From: Chloroflexota bacterium
Lineage (GTDB): Bacteria; Chloroflexota; Dehalococcoidia; SM23-28-2; RBG-16-64-32
NCBI GenBank assembly: GCA_029262695.1
Contig: JAJCYV010000022.1
Span: forward strand, 237,787 to 301,786
Direction of reading: 5' to 3'
DNA: 64,000 bases
The first letter of the stretch is position 1. The number at the start of each line of letters is the position of its first letter. Below are positions 50,411 to 62,811 of this stretch, in pieces. A model generated the notes under the pieces. That model was not told where the DNA came from. It made no database searches and saw only the letters and a program-made list of their open reading frames with translations. A program made the position numbers and the translations under genes.

Positions 50411-50863
50411 CTCCGTCCCCGCGACCAGCGCGATCCAGCCGGTCGCCAGGTAGAGCCCGACGCTGAGCCAGCGCGGCGCTCCCGGCCACACGACCTTGAG
50501 CACGACGCCCGCTCCGGCGATCGACCAGACGATGGCGAGCATGGTGAGGCCCCAGGCGTCGCTGGCGGCGAGCAGGCAGAGCGGCGTGTAAGTGCCGGCG
50601 ATGAGTACGAAGATCATCGCGTGGTCCAGGCGCTTGAGCACGGCGCGCCCGCGGCGCCCCCAGGTGATGACGTGATAAGTGCCGCTGATCGTGTAAAGGG
50701 CGATCAGGCTGACCGCGAAGACGGCGCCGCCGATGTAGGCGCGCGGTGTGTCGGCGAGCAAGACGAGCACAACAAAGCCGACGACGGCCGCCAGCGCGGC
50801 GGCGAGGTGGAAGTAGCCCCGCAGAAGGGGCCTGCGCTCGTCCAATATGCCAACCTTCTTCAT
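50207..50863 (-). CDS. Hemolysin III / PAQR family membrane protein
   Basis: YTISGTYHVITWGRRGRAVLKRLDHAMIFVLIAGTYTPLCLL, FGYHEVFHLLVIAGSVLHY. Confidence 0.9.
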   Translation of the reverse strand: MKKVGILDERRPLLRGYFHLAAALAAVVGFVVLVLLADTPRAYIGGAVFAVSLIALYTISGTYHVITWGRRGRAVLKRLDHAMIFVLIAGTYTPLCLLAASDAWGLTMLAIVWSIAGAGVVLKVVWPGAPRWLSVGLYLATGWIALVAGTELTNWFALAPLLLLAGGGLFYSAGGVIYALRRPDPFPRVFGYHEVFHLLVIAGSVLHYSLIAGYLMTA

Positions 50864-50980
50864 GTGCAACAGGCATCTTCGCACGGGCGTTACACCCGGC
50901 GCCAGACGTGCGGTTGAGACAGCGTGAAGGCGCGGACGGGCGTGTAACGGAGGGTGCGCGCCGCCGTCTGTAATTATGGT

Positions 50981-51085
50981 CCCAAACCCTCCCTTTTGGG
51001 CTCGTCACAGGATGTCTCCGGCAAGGTGTCCTGTGACGCCAAGCAAGCGAAACCGCTCCGCCACAACGGCGGAGCGGTTCTCTTT
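50981..51085 (+). ncRNA. Candidate structured leader or small RNA: three consecutive hairpins, the last a Rho-independent terminator
   Basis: P1 CCCAAA-N8-TTTGGG (50981-51000); P2 CGTCACAGGA...TCCTGTGACG (51003-51038); P3 AACCGCTCCGCC-ACAAC-GGCGGAGCGGTT (51051-51079) plus CTCTTTT. Confidence 0.5.
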
Positions 51086-51192
51086 TGCGTCGGACTCAGC
51101 GCGCGCTAGAGCGTCAGCGGAAGGCTCTTCGCGCCGCGGGCCATGAACTTCCTTGACCCTCCCGGCTTCGCGCTCTTACGCTGCGAACCGTA

Positions 51193-52275
51193 ATGGACCT
51201 CGCAATCGTCGGACTCCCCTTCGCCGGGAAGACCGCCGTCTTCCAGGCGCTCACGGCCGGTCACGGCAGCGCCTCGGCCGACGGCCGCGGTGAGGCGATC
51301 GGCGCGGTCAAGATACCGGACGAGCGGCTGCAGAAACTTGGCAAGCTTGTCGGGGCGAAGAAGATCACACCCGTGGAGGTTATCCTCCACGACATGCCCG
51401 CTCTGTTCGAGCGCGGCGCCGCACCCTCCGGCTCCGCCGCCGAGTCGCTCGCCCGCGCCGACGCCCTGATCCACGTCGCCCGCGCGTTCGAGCGCGACGA
51501 CGTGCCGCACCCGACAGGCACCATCGACGCCGACCGCGACATCGCGGCGTTCGAGGCCGAGATGCTCCTCAACGATCTCGGCATCATCGACCGGAGGCTG
51601 GAGAAGATCGACACGGTCGCTCGCACTGCCCGGAAAGACGAACGTGAGGCAGCGCAGCGCGAAGGTGACATGCTCAAGCGCGTGAAGGTGCTTCTCGACG
51701 ACGAGAAGCCGCTCCGCGACGTGATCCTCGAGGAGGCCGAAATCAAGGCGCTCGCCAACTTCGGCCTGCTCACGCTCAAGCCGATGCTCATCCTCATCAA
51801 CATCGGCGAAAGCGAGGTCGCCAAGCGAGACACGATCGAGGCCGCGTCCCGGGAGCGATACACGAACGTCCGCACGTCGGTGGCCGCTCTCTGCGCGCGG
51901 CTGGAGGCCGAGCTGGCGGAGCTGCCGCCGGAAGAGGCGAAGGAGTTCCGGGAGGAGATGGGCGCCGGCGAAGGGGCGACGGACCACGTCCTGGAGGCGG
52001 TCCGCGAGATGCTGGGCCTCGTCACGTTCTTCACCGCCGGCGAGAAGGACACGCGCGCCTGGACGATCCCGGACGGCGCCACGGTTCTCCAGGCGGCCGG
52101 CCGCATCCACACGGACATCGAGCGCGGCTTCATCCGCGCGGAAGTGATCGCCTGGGACAAGCTGCTCGAACTCGGCTCGCACAACGAGGCGCGCAAGGCC
52201 GGTCAGCTGCGGCAGGAAGGGCGGACGTACCTCGTCCAGGAGGGCGACGTGATCAACGTCCTCTTCAACGTCTAA
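51193..52275 (+). CDS. ychF: YchF/OLA1-like GTP-binding protein with TGS domain
   Basis: MDLAIVGLPFAGKTAVFQALT; C-terminal VLQAAGRIHTDIERGFIRAEVIAWDKLLELGS...GRTYLVQEGDVINVLFNV. Confidence 0.88.
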   Translation: MDLAIVGLPFAGKTAVFQALTAGHGSASADGRGEAIGAVKIPDERLQKLGKLVGAKKITPVEVILHDMPALFERGAAPSGSAAESLARADALIHVARAFERDDVPHPTGTIDADRDIAAFEAEMLLNDLGIIDRRLEKIDTVARTARKDEREAAQREGDMLKRVKVLLDDEKPLRDVILEEAEIKALANFGLLTLKPMLILINIGESEVAKRDTIEAASRERYTNVRTSVAALCARLEAELAELPPEEAKEFREEMGAGEGATDHVLEAVREMLGLVTFFTAGEKDTRAWTIPDGATVLQAAGRIHTDIERGFIRAEVIAWDKLLELGSHNEARKAGQLRQEGRTYLVQEGDVINVLFNV

Positions 52276-52302
52276 GAGTCACATGACGATCGTCAGTCTG
52301 AG

Positions 52303-53121
52303 ATGACAGACTCACCCGAGGCCCGCATCGCCGGAGAAGTCGCCCGTGCGCTGGAGGGCGGCGATCCCGTCCTCGTGGCCACCGTGATCGCCGCGCCTGA
52401 GGGCCGGCGGGAGCACGTTGGCGCGAAGCTGTTGGTGCGGCCCGACGGCTCGACGCTCGGCTCGCTCGGCCCGTCCGGGCTCGATGAGGCGCTCAGCTCA
52501 GGCGTAGCGGAGGCGTTCCAGCGCCACCGTGTGCACACGCGCTACCTCTCTCCGGAGGGCGAAGAGCAGACCCGCCGCCAGGCGACCCCCGAAGCGTTCC
52601 AGGTGATGGTTGAGGTGCACGAACAGCCGTCCGCGCTGGTCATCGCCGGAGGTGGCCACGTCGGCAAGGCGCTGTCGGAGATTGCCAGCCTCTGCGGCTT
52701 CCGCGTCACCGTCATCGACGACCGGCCGGAGTTCGCTGACCGGGAGCGCTTCCCGGAGGCCGAGCGGGTGATCCGCGGCCGCTTCGACGAAGTGCTGGCG
52801 GACTACCCGCTGGGCAGCACGACCTACGTCGTCGCCGTCACGCGCGGGCACAAGCACGACGAGGCGAGCCTGCGCGCTGTCATCGGGCGCGGCGCCGCCT
52901 ACGTCGGCATGATCGGCTCGCGACGGCGCGCCCGGGCCGTCCTGGGACACCTCGTTGAGGAGGGCGCCGACCCGGACGCCGTCGCGCGGGTGCACACGCC
53001 GGTCGGCCTCCACATCGGCGCCGAATCGCCGGCGGAGATCGCCGTCAGCATCATGGCGGAGATCATCCTCATCCGCCGCGGTGGCGACGGCCGTTCGCTC
53101 AGTGCAGGCCGCGGCGAGTGA
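52303..53121 (+). CDS. XdhC/CoxI family protein (full length)
   Basis: XdhC N-terminal domain, LVIAGGGHVGKALSEIASLCGFRVTVIDDRPEFA, AYVGMIGSRRRA. Confidence 0.9.
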   Translation: MTDSPEARIAGEVARALEGGDPVLVATVIAAPEGRREHVGAKLLVRPDGSTLGSLGPSGLDEALSSGVAEAFQRHRVHTRYLSPEGEEQTRRQATPEAFQVMVEVHEQPSALVIAGGGHVGKALSEIASLCGFRVTVIDDRPEFADRERFPEAERVIRGRFDEVLADYPLGSTTYVVAVTRGHKHDEASLRAVIGRGAAYVGMIGSRRRARAVLGHLVEEGADPDAVARVHTPVGLHIGAESPAEIAVSIMAEIILIRRGGDGRSLSAGRGE

Positions 53122-53495
53122 CGCTACTGGCGGTCGCGGCAGGCGGCGCTCTGGGCGCGGTCGTTCGCTACCTGCTTGCCGTGCGTCTCTACAGCGAGCT
53201 GGGGATCGGGTTCCCGTGGGGCACGCTGGGCGTAAACGTGCTCGGTTGCGCGCTGCTCGGCATCGTGCTCGGCCTCGTCGAGGAGCGCGACGCCTTCTCG
53301 TCAGACGTGCGGACGTTGCTGACGGTGGGCTTCCTCGGAGCGATGACGACGTTCTCGACGTTCATCTACGAGAGCTGGCAGTATATGCGCGCCGATGACC
53401 CGCTGCGGTCGGGGCTATACGTGGTGCTCAGCCTGGCGATCGGGTTCGCGGCCTTCGCGGCGGCGCACGCCGGAGCCGTCAGCGCCGCTCGCTAA
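53118..53495 (+). CDS. crcB: Fluoride exporter CrcB
   Basis: GGALGAVVRYLLAVRL, FPWGTLGVNVLGCALLG, GFLGAMTTFSTFIYES. Confidence 0.95.
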   Translation: MTLLAVAAGGALGAVVRYLLAVRLYSELGIGFPWGTLGVNVLGCALLGIVLGLVEERDAFSSDVRTLLTVGFLGAMTTFSTFIYESWQYMRADDPLRSGLYVVLSLAIGFAAFAAAHAGAVSAAR

Positions 53496-53644
53496 AGAAG
53501 CCTCTGATCTGCGATACAATACGCCGCAGCGGAGGCTCCCGCGCCGGCGACCCCTGGGCGTGTCCTGACAGGAGCACGAACAGGCAGGGGCCTCATGGAC
53601 GGAATCCGGTTGGTGTTTCTCTCGGGTTAGTACCTCGTACTTAG

Positions 53645-55882
<2,238 letters not shown>

Positions 55883-55948
55883 GGGAATAGGGCCCGGCCC
55901 CATCTCCCATGTTTCAGGTTCCCTGTTCCAACCCCGTATCATAGGCGT

Positions 55949-56257
55949 ATGGACGAAGTCTTCCGCGAGATACAGCGCTCCCTCGGCGCCGGTGAGCCCG
56001 TCGTCGTCGCCACGGTCGCCGAGACGCGCGGCTCGACGCCGCGCCGGGCAGGCGCGCGCCTGCTCGTCCGCGCCGACGGCACGTCCTGCGGCACGATCGG
56101 CGGCGGCTGCGGCGAGTCCGAAGTGATCTACGAGGCGATGGAAGCGCACAAGGACGGCCGCCCGCGCCTCGTCGACGTCGACCTCACGAACCCCATCGAC
56201 GGCGAAGACAAGATCTGCGGCGGCGTGATGAAGGTCTTCGTCGAGCGCATCGGCTGA
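55949..56257 (+). CDS. Short XdhC/CoxI N-terminal-domain protein
   Basis: VVVATVAETRGSTPRRAGARLLVRADGTSCGTIGGGCGESEV; lacks the C-terminal Rossmann part. Confidence 0.8.
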   Translation: MDEVFREIQRSLGAGEPVVVATVAETRGSTPRRAGARLLVRADGTSCGTIGGGCGESEVIYEAMEAHKDGRPRLVDVDLTNPIDGEDKICGGVMKVFVERIG

Positions 56258-56462
56258 CCCGGCCAAGCACGCTCGGCCCACGTACGAGCGCTGCGCCCTC
56301 GATGGCCGCCGGCCAGACGTAACCGGGACAGTGTGTGGATACGCACCCACGTCAGCGTGGCCGGGGCGCTGCGCCCCTACGCCTGCACCCGCTACCTTGT
56401 CGGCCTCCTCGTCGACGCGTATCCTCAACAGCGCCCGCGAGAGCTAGCAGGAGGAACACCCC

Positions 56463-57503
56463 ATGCGCGCCGTCACTTTCCATGGCCCCCTCGACGTCAA
56501 AGTCGAGAACGTCGACGATCCGGTACTCCAGGACGCCAACGACGTCATCATCAAGGTCACGTCCGCCGCGATCTGTGGCTCCGACATGCACGTCTACGAT
56601 GGCCGTATGCCCCTGCCCGGGACCGGTTGGATCATCGGCCACGAGTACATCGGCGAGGTCGTCGAGACGGGCGCCGGCGTCAGCAACTTGAAGCCGGGCG
56701 ACCGCGTCGTCGGCTCCTTCTTCTCCTCCTGCGGTGACTGCTACTACTGCAAGAGCGGCTGGCCCAGCGTCTGTACGCAGCAGCAGACGTTCGGATTCAT
56801 GGCACTGCCCGGCGCACAGGCGGAGTTCCTGCGCGTGCCCAACGGCCACCACACGCTGGAGAAGGTCCCGGACGGCCTTAGCGACGAGAAGGCGATCTTC
56901 GTCGGCGATATCTTCTCCACCGGCTACTTCGCCGCCGACCGGGGTGATATCCAGCCGGGCGACACCGTGGCTGTCGTCGGCTCCGGGCCCGTCGGCCTCT
57001 TCGCCCAGATGGGCGCGCTGACGTTCGAGCCGAAGCAGGTGTTCGCCATCGACCTGATGCCGGAACGCCTGGCCATGGCGAAAGAGATCGGCGCCACCCC
57101 CATCGACATGTCGAAGGAGGACGCCAAGGCGATCATCCGCGACGCGACTGACGGCCGTGGCGCCGACGTCGTCCTCGAGGCGGTCGGCATCGAGGCTTCG
57201 CTCAAGGACTGCTGGAACTACGTGCGGCCGGCCGGCACGATCAGTGCCGTTGGTATGTACACCGAGATGGAGTTCCCGTTCCCGATGTTCCTTTCGTTCC
57301 TGCGCGACATCACGTTCAAGGTCGGAATGTGCCCGGTCAATCGCTACATGGGCAGGTTGATGGCGATGATCAACGAAGGCAAAGCAGACCCCTCGCAGAT
57401 CATCACGCACCGGCTGCCGATGTCCGAAGCGGCGCACGGCTATGACATCTTCACCAACCGCAAGGAGAACTGCATCAAGGTGCTGCTGGACCCCCAGAAG
57501 TAG
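56463..57503 (+). CDS. Zinc-dependent alcohol dehydrogenase family protein
   Basis: SAAICGSDMHVYDG, GHEYIGEVVETGAGV, VGSGPVGLFAQMGAL. Confidence 0.92.
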   Translation: MRAVTFHGPLDVKVENVDDPVLQDANDVIIKVTSAAICGSDMHVYDGRMPLPGTGWIIGHEYIGEVVETGAGVSNLKPGDRVVGSFFSSCGDCYYCKSGWPSVCTQQQTFGFMALPGAQAEFLRVPNGHHTLEKVPDGLSDEKAIFVGDIFSTGYFAADRGDIQPGDTVAVVGSGPVGLFAQMGALTFEPKQVFAIDLMPERLAMAKEIGATPIDMSKEDAKAIIRDATDGRGADVVLEAVGIEASLKDCWNYVRPAGTISAVGMYTEMEFPFPMFLSFLRDITFKVGMCPVNRYMGRLMAMINEGKADPSQIITHRLPMSEAAHGYDIFTNRKENCIKVLLDPQK

Positions 57504-57589
57504 TGCGCCCCCAGTTGAGCCGGAGCGACCCGCACTCCCGTGGCCGGCGTATCTTCTTGCGTGATGCTCATGAAAGTGGCGTTGGGCTA

Positions 57590-58636
57590 ATGATCCGGAC
57601 GGCGCTTCTCCCGGCTCTGCTCCTGTCCGCCGTCGCCATCAGCGCCTGCTCCGGCGACGATGATGCGGGTAGCCCGACACCGTCCGGCGACTCGTCACCA
57701 GCCGCCACGGCATCGCCCAGCGCGACCGCGCCGGATCCGGGCAGTCTCGCCTGGGCGTCTCTGGCGCCGGTGCCCAGTCCGCGCTCGGAGGTCGCCGTCG
57801 CCGCTCTCGACGGACTCGTTTACGTCATCGGCGGTTTCGAGGCGAGCGGCGTGACCACACAGACAGTAGAGGTGTACGATCCGGCGACCGATTCGTGGTC
57901 ACCGGCCGCCCCGTTGCCGGAGCCGCGCCACCACGCCGCGGCGATCGGCTACGAGGGCAGGCTCTACGTCTTCGGCGGCTACCTCGCCTCCTTCCGTTCA
58001 CCGACCAGCACGGTCTTCGAGTACGACCCCGCCACCGATCAGTGGGCAGACGTCGCGCAGATGCCGCGTATCCGCGGCGGACACGCCGTCGCCGAGGTCG
58101 GAGGCAGGGTCTACCTCATCGGCGGCGCTACGGCCGGCCCCGTCGACTCGCCCATCAACGTCCCCGAGGTCGACGTCTGGGACCCGACGACCGGCGAATG
58201 GTCCGAGGCTGCGCCCCTGCCGACGATGCGGGACCACCTCGGCGTCGCCGCCGTCGACGGCATCATCTACGCTATCGGCGGGCGGATCGAGATCGACTAC
58301 GGGCTCAACCTGGACGCCAACCAGGCGTACGATCCGGCGACCGATGAGTGGACAGCGCTGGCGCCGCTGCCGGCCGCGCGCAGTGGCCACGCCGTCGCCG
58401 CGCTCGCTGGCGCCGTCTACGTGATGGGCGGCGAAGGCCTCGACGGCACGTTCGATACGAACGAAGCGTACGACGCCGCGTCCGGCGTCTGGCTGGTGAT
58501 GCCTCCCCTGCCAACGCCTCGTCACGGTATGGGCGCAGCGGTTGTCGGCGACCTGATCTACGTGCCTGCGGGCGGGCCGACACCGGGGCTGTCGGTGACG
58601 GGCGCGAACGAAGCGCTGGGCGTAGTCGCGCCCTAG
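57590..58636 (+). CDS. Kelch-repeat lipoprotein
   Basis: LLLSAVAISACSG lipobox; repeated VYVIGG/YDPATDxW motifs. Confidence 0.88.
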   Translation: MIRTALLPALLLSAVAISACSGDDDAGSPTPSGDSSPAATASPSATAPDPGSLAWASLAPVPSPRSEVAVAALDGLVYVIGGFEASGVTTQTVEVYDPATDSWSPAAPLPEPRHHAAAIGYEGRLYVFGGYLASFRSPTSTVFEYDPATDQWADVAQMPRIRGGHAVAEVGGRVYLIGGATAGPVDSPINVPEVDVWDPTTGEWSEAAPLPTMRDHLGVAAVDGIIYAIGGRIEIDYGLNLDANQAYDPATDEWTALAPLPAARSGHAVAALAGAVYVMGGEGLDGTFDTNEAYDAASGVWLVMPPLPTPRHGMGAAVVGDLIYVPAGGPTPGLSVTGANEALGVVAP

Positions 58637-58697
58637 GCCGTCGCCTCAACGCGCGCGGTGTGATCGTCGTCACTTCCCGCCGCCGGTGGGATGGTGC

Positions 58698-58730
58698 TAC
58701 TATGCCTGCGTGAACCCCCACCGGGGGGGT
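58698..58730 (+). promoter_or_regulatory. csoR promoter -10 and candidate CsoR operator
   Basis: TACTAT -10 followed by aaCCCCCACCGGGGGGGt (58713-58730), G/C-tract pseudo-palindrome. Confidence 0.5.
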
Positions 58731-59018
58731 ATGGGTGAGAGGAGAGAGCGTATGCAGCCAGAAAAGCAACAGGACGTACTCAAGCGGCTCGCCTTCATCG
58801 AGGGCCATCTGCACGGTGTGCGGCGCATGGTCGAGGACGACAAGTACTGCGTCGACGTGCTTAAACAGACGTTCGCCGTCCGCCGCGCCATCGAGAAGAT
58901 GGAGCAGCTGATGCTCGACGGCCACCTCCACACGTGCGTCGTCGAGGGCATCAAAGAGGGCCGCGACGACCAGGTGATCGACGAGCTGCTCGACCTCTAC
59001 GAGCTGGCGAACCGCTAA
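58731..59018 (+). CDS. csoR: CsoR/FrmR-family metal-sensing repressor
   Basis: [52 protein letters not shown]; Cys-His-Cys ligand pattern. ATG could be 58731 or 58752. Confidence 0.85.
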   Translation: MGERRERMQPEKQQDVLKRLAFIEGHLHGVRRMVEDDKYCVDVLKQTFAVRRAIEKMEQLMLDGHLHTCVVEGIKEGRDDQVIDELLDLYELANR

Positions 59019-59029
59019 GGAGGGATCGC

Positions 59030-59674
59030 ATGACAACTCACACCCACGACCACGTCCCGGAGACCGAAGGAGCGACCATCACCTGGTGGGCGCCGCTGTA
59101 CGATGCCTGCACCTGGCTCGTGAGCTTTGGTACGATGCCCGGCGTCCGCAAGTCGACCGTGAAGGCGGGCCGCCTCAAGGCCGGCGAGGCGGTGCTGGAC
59201 GTCGGCTGCGGCACGGGCGACCTGACGCTGCGGGCCGCGCGCCGCGTGGGAGCCGAAGGCCGCACCGCCGGCATCGACGCCTCTCCGAACATGATCAAGA
59301 TCGCCTCGCGGAAGGCGGCGAAGAAGGGCCGCGACATCGACTTCCGGGTCGCGCCGATCGAAGACCTGCCCTTCGCCGATGGCGAGTTCGACGCCGCGCT
59401 CAGCAGCCTCATGGTCCACCACCTGCCGGACGACCTCAAGGTGCGCGGACTGGCGGAGGTGCGGCGCGTGCTCAAGCCCGGCGGCCGCCTCGTCGTAGTC
59501 GACCTCAAGCCTGGAAAGGGCATCGTCGGCTTTCTCTCGCATCTGATGGGCCACCGCTTGCCGGACGACTACGCCGAACAGCTGAAGGCGACGATGCAGG
59601 AGGCCGGCTTCGAGGACGTCGAGCTGCTGGACGTGAAGAACAGAATGGTGATCTTCCTGCGAGCAACGAAGTAA
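59030..59674 (+). CDS. Class I SAM-dependent methyltransferase in the csoR-copA operon
   Basis: [24 protein letters not shown] aaggaggg. Confidence 0.87.
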   Translation: MTTHTHDHVPETEGATITWWAPLYDACTWLVSFGTMPGVRKSTVKAGRLKAGEAVLDVGCGTGDLTLRAARRVGAEGRTAGIDASPNMIKIASRKAAKKGRDIDFRVAPIEDLPFADGEFDAALSSLMVHHLPDDLKVRGLAEVRRVLKPGGRLVVVDLKPGKGIVGFLSHLMGHRLPDDYAEQLKATMQEAGFEDVELLDVKNRMVIFLRATK

Positions 59675-59679
59675 CAGAA

Positions 59680-62319
59680 GTGGCAGATCAGACAGTAGAA
59701 CGCAAAGAGATCTCGATCCCCGTCGCGGGGATGACCTGCGCGGCCTGCGTGCGCCGGGTCGAAAAGGCGCTCAACAGCGTCCCCGGCATCGAGGAGGCGA
59801 CCGTCAACCTCAGCGCCGGCAAAGCAGGCGTCGTCTACGACCCGTCCGCCTGTGACGTGCCGGCGATGGCCCGGAGTGTCGAGGAGATCGGCTACGAGGT
59901 GCCGGGCGCGAAGATCGACCTGCTCGTGCTCGGCATGACAGCCGGCCACTGCGAGCACGTCATCGGCCCCGCGGTTCGCGGACTGGCGGGCGTGCGCGAC
60001 ATCACGTTCAACTTCGCCACGGATACCGTATCCGTGGACTTCCTCGACTCCGCCGTCTCCGCCGCCGAGATCAAGAAGGCGATCCGTTCCCTCGGCTACG
60101 AAGTGCAGGACCGCGGCGAAGGCGAAGAAGGCATCGACCGCGAGCGAAAGCTGCGGCAGGAGGAGATCCGCCGGCAGGCCCGCGCCATGCTCGTCGCCTG
60201 GCCGCTCGGGGTGCTCGTCATGCTCTTTACGTTCTCCAAGTTCGAGCCGCTGGACAGTCTCTTGCCGGACTTTCTCGGCAACAAGTACCTGCTCTTCGCG
60301 ATGACGACGCCGCTCGTGCTGGGTCCGGGCCGCCAGTTCTTCGTCCACTCGTGGAACGGCCTGCGCCGCGGCGTCACCGACATGAACCTGCTGTACGCCA
60401 CCGGCATCGGCGCCGCTTACGGCATCGCCGTCGTCAACACGTTCTTCCCCGACGCCGGCTTCGGCGGCGAAAAGGCGGTCTTCTTCGAGGCCGCTGCGCT
60501 CCTGATCGCCTTCATCGTCCTCGGCCGCTACCTGGAGGCGATCACCCGCGGCCGCACGTCCGAGGCGATCCGCAAGCTGATGAAGCTGCGCCCACGGCGC
60601 GCCACCGTCGTTCGAGGTGGCGAGGAGATCGAAGTCCCGGCGGATGAAGTAGAGCCGGGCGACATAGTTGCCGTGCGTCCGGGCGACGCGATTCCCGTCG
60701 ACGGCGTCGTCGTCTCGGGCTACTCGGCGGTCGACGAGTCCGTCGTCACCGGCGAGAGCATCCCCGTCGAAAAGCGCGAAGGCGACACCGTGATCGCCGG
60801 GGCGATCAACAAGACGGGCTCCTTCCGCTTCGAGGCGACGCGCGTCGGCGCCGATACCGCAATCGCCCAGATCATCAGGCTCGTCGAGGAAGCGCAGACG
60901 ACGAAGGCGCCAATCCAGGCGCTGGCTGACCGCGTCGCCGGCAACTTCATCCTCGCCGTGCACGCGCTGGCGCTGGCCGTCTTCCTCTTCTGGTTCTTCG
61001 CCGGCTACGATCTCTTCTTCGACGAAGGGACCCGCCTCGTCCTCACGCCTTACGAACTGGGCGAACTGGAGGTCTTCGGCTTCGCGTTGCTCGTCTCGGT
61101 CACGGTGCTTATCATCTCGTGCCCCTGCGCCGTCGGCCTCGCGACGCCGGCGGCGATGATGGCCGGCACCGGCAAGGGCGCCGAGTTTGGCATCCTCTTC
61201 AAGGGCGCCGACGCCGTTGAGGCGACCTCCCGCGTCCGCACGGTCGTCCTCGACAAGACCGGCACGCTGACGAAGGGCGAGCCGTCAGTCACCGACGCCA
61301 CCTCCGACGCCGTCCTCGCCCTCGCCGCCGCCGTCGAGCGCGACTCAGAGCACCCGCTGGGCGAGGCGATCATCCGGGGCGCCCGCGAGCGCGGCCTCAC
61401 CGTGCCAGAGCCTTCGGCGTTCGACTCGATCCCCGGCCACGGCGTCGAGGCGACCGTCGACGGCGCCCAGGTGCTCCTCGGCAACCGGCGTCTGATGGCC
61501 GACCGCAACGTGGACATCGAGGCGTTGCTGGCAGAGGCCGAGCGCCTGGAGACCGAAGGCAAGACGGTGATGTTCGTGGCCACCACCCGTCATCCTGAGC
61601 CGAGTGGGGAGGGGACAACCGGGGTGGAGGGCGAAGGACCTAACGCGAGCGAGGCAGCACCAACTCTCGTTGGCACCGTCGCCGTTGCGGACACCCTGAA
61701 GGAGACGTCGGAGCGCGCCGTGCGCGAGCTGAAGGCGCTCGGATTCGAGGTGGCGATGATCACCGGCGACAACCGCCGCACTGCTGAGGCCATCGGCCGC
61801 GCTCTTGGGATCGGCTGCGTCCTCGCCGAGGTGCTGCCGGGCGACAAGGCCGCCGAGGTAAAGAAGCTGCAGGAGTCCGGCCAGGTCGTGGCGATGGTCG
61901 GTGACGGCGTCAACGATGCGCCGGCGCTGGCGCAGGCCGATGTCGGCATCGCGATCGGCAGCGGCACGGATGTCGCGCGCGAGACCGGCAACGTGATCCT
62001 GATCCGCGACGACATCCTCGATGTGGTGGCGGCTGTGCAGGTATCGCGGCAGACGATGCGGGTCGTGCGGCAGAACCTGGGCTGGGCGTTCGGCTACAAC
62101 GCGGCGATGTTGCCGCTGGCGGCCGGCATCCTCTACCCCTGGATCACGCAGATCGTGAGCCCGGAGCTGGCCGGAATCCTCATGGCCACGAGCAGCTTCT
62201 CCGTGACGATGAACACGCTCCGCATGCGCGGCTACACCCCGCCGATCAGGCGCGGGCCACCATCGGCGCCCGCCGAACGTGATTCGCGCGCGGAACAGGC
62301 GATGGAGGCGACAGGATGA
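59680..62319 (+). CDS. copA: Copper-type P1B ATPase
   Basis: [15 protein letters not shown] motif [59 protein letters not shown] start at 59680. Confidence 0.94.
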   Translation: MADQTVERKEISIPVAGMTCAACVRRVEKALNSVPGIEEATVNLSAGKAGVVYDPSACDVPAMARSVEEIGYEVPGAKIDLLVLGMTAGHCEHVIGPAVRGLAGVRDITFNFATDTVSVDFLDSAVSAAEIKKAIRSLGYEVQDRGEGEEGIDRERKLRQEEIRRQARAMLVAWPLGVLVMLFTFSKFEPLDSLLPDFLGNKYLLFAMTTPLVLGPGRQFFVHSWNGLRRGVTDMNLLYATGIGAAYGIAVVNTFFPDAGFGGEKAVFFEAAALLIAFIVLGRYLEAITRGRTSEAIRKLMKLRPRRATVVRGGEEIEVPADEVEPGDIVAVRPGDAIPVDGVVVSGYSAVDESVVTGESIPVEKREGDTVIAGAINKTGSFRFEATRVGADTAIAQIIRLVEEAQTTKAPIQALADRVAGNFILAVHALALAVFLFWFFAGYDLFFDEGTRLVLTPYELGELEVFGFALLVSVTVLIISCPCAVGLATPAAMMAGTGKGAEFGILFKGADAVEATSRVRTVVLDKTGTLTKGEPSVTDATSDAVLALAAAVERDSEHPLGEAIIRGARERGLTVPEPSAFDSIPGHGVEATVDGAQVLLGNRRLMADRNVDIEALLAEAERLETEGKTVMFVATTRHPEPSGEGTTGVEGEGPNASEAAPTLVGTVAVADTLKETSERAVRELKALGFEVAMITGDNRRTAEAIGRALGIGCVLAEVLPGDKAAEVKKLQESGQVVAMVGDGVNDAPALAQADVGIAIGSGTDVARETGNVILIRDDILDVVAAVQVSRQTMRVVRQNLGWAFGYNAAMLPLAAGILYPWITQIVSPELAGILMATSSFSVTMNTLRMRGYTPPIRRGPPSAPAERDSRAEQAMEATG

Positions 62320-62729
62320 AAGTGACCGAGGACAACCTCAGCACGGTGTCGGCCGTCGTCTACACGGCGGCGGCGGCCCTCGTGGCGGCGGCCGTTTTCG
62401 CGCTGGCGGTCGTTGCCGACTATGGCTGGGTGGCGCGCATCGGCGGCTCGGGGTGGGTCTTCATGCTGAGCATGGTCGTTCTCATGCCGATCGTGCCCTC
62501 GCTGCTGAGGGATCGGGCTCTCACGGGCGGCGAGCCGACAGACGCCGGCCCGAAAGCAGTCGTTCAGGAAGGTGGCAACGTGATCGTCAAGGATCCTGTC
62601 TGCGGAATGGAGATCGATCCCGCGTCAGCCGCGGGCTCTTCGGAATACGAGGGGCAGACGATCTACTTCTGCAATCTCAACTGCAAACAGTCGTTCGACG
62701 CTGAGCCGGAGAAGTACGCGAAGAAGTGA
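62316..62729 (+). CDS. Membrane protein with C-terminal YHS domain
   Basis: Two TM segments then [42 protein letters not shown]. Confidence 0.88.
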   Translation: MKVTEDNLSTVSAVVYTAAAALVAAAVFALAVVADYGWVARIGGSGWVFMLSMVVLMPIVPSLLRDRALTGGEPTDAGPKAVVQEGGNVIVKDPVCGMEIDPASAAGSSEYEGQTIYFCNLNCKQSFDAEPEKYAKK

Positions 62730-62811
62730 CCGACCCTTGAGCCCGGCGAGTTGACGAAAACGTATGGCCGACATGTGGCGGCCCGATATACTCTGGCGGC
62801 GGAGGTGACCC

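Noticed and set aside
53050-53117. Fluoride riboswitch upstream of crcB
   Set aside because: crcB overlaps xdhC by 4 nt; no leader available.
59086-59679. 198-codon N-terminal extension of the CopA ORF
   Set aside because: It overlaps the methyltransferase in another frame with Arg/Gly-rich shadow sequence; GTG 59680 fits the CopA N-terminus.
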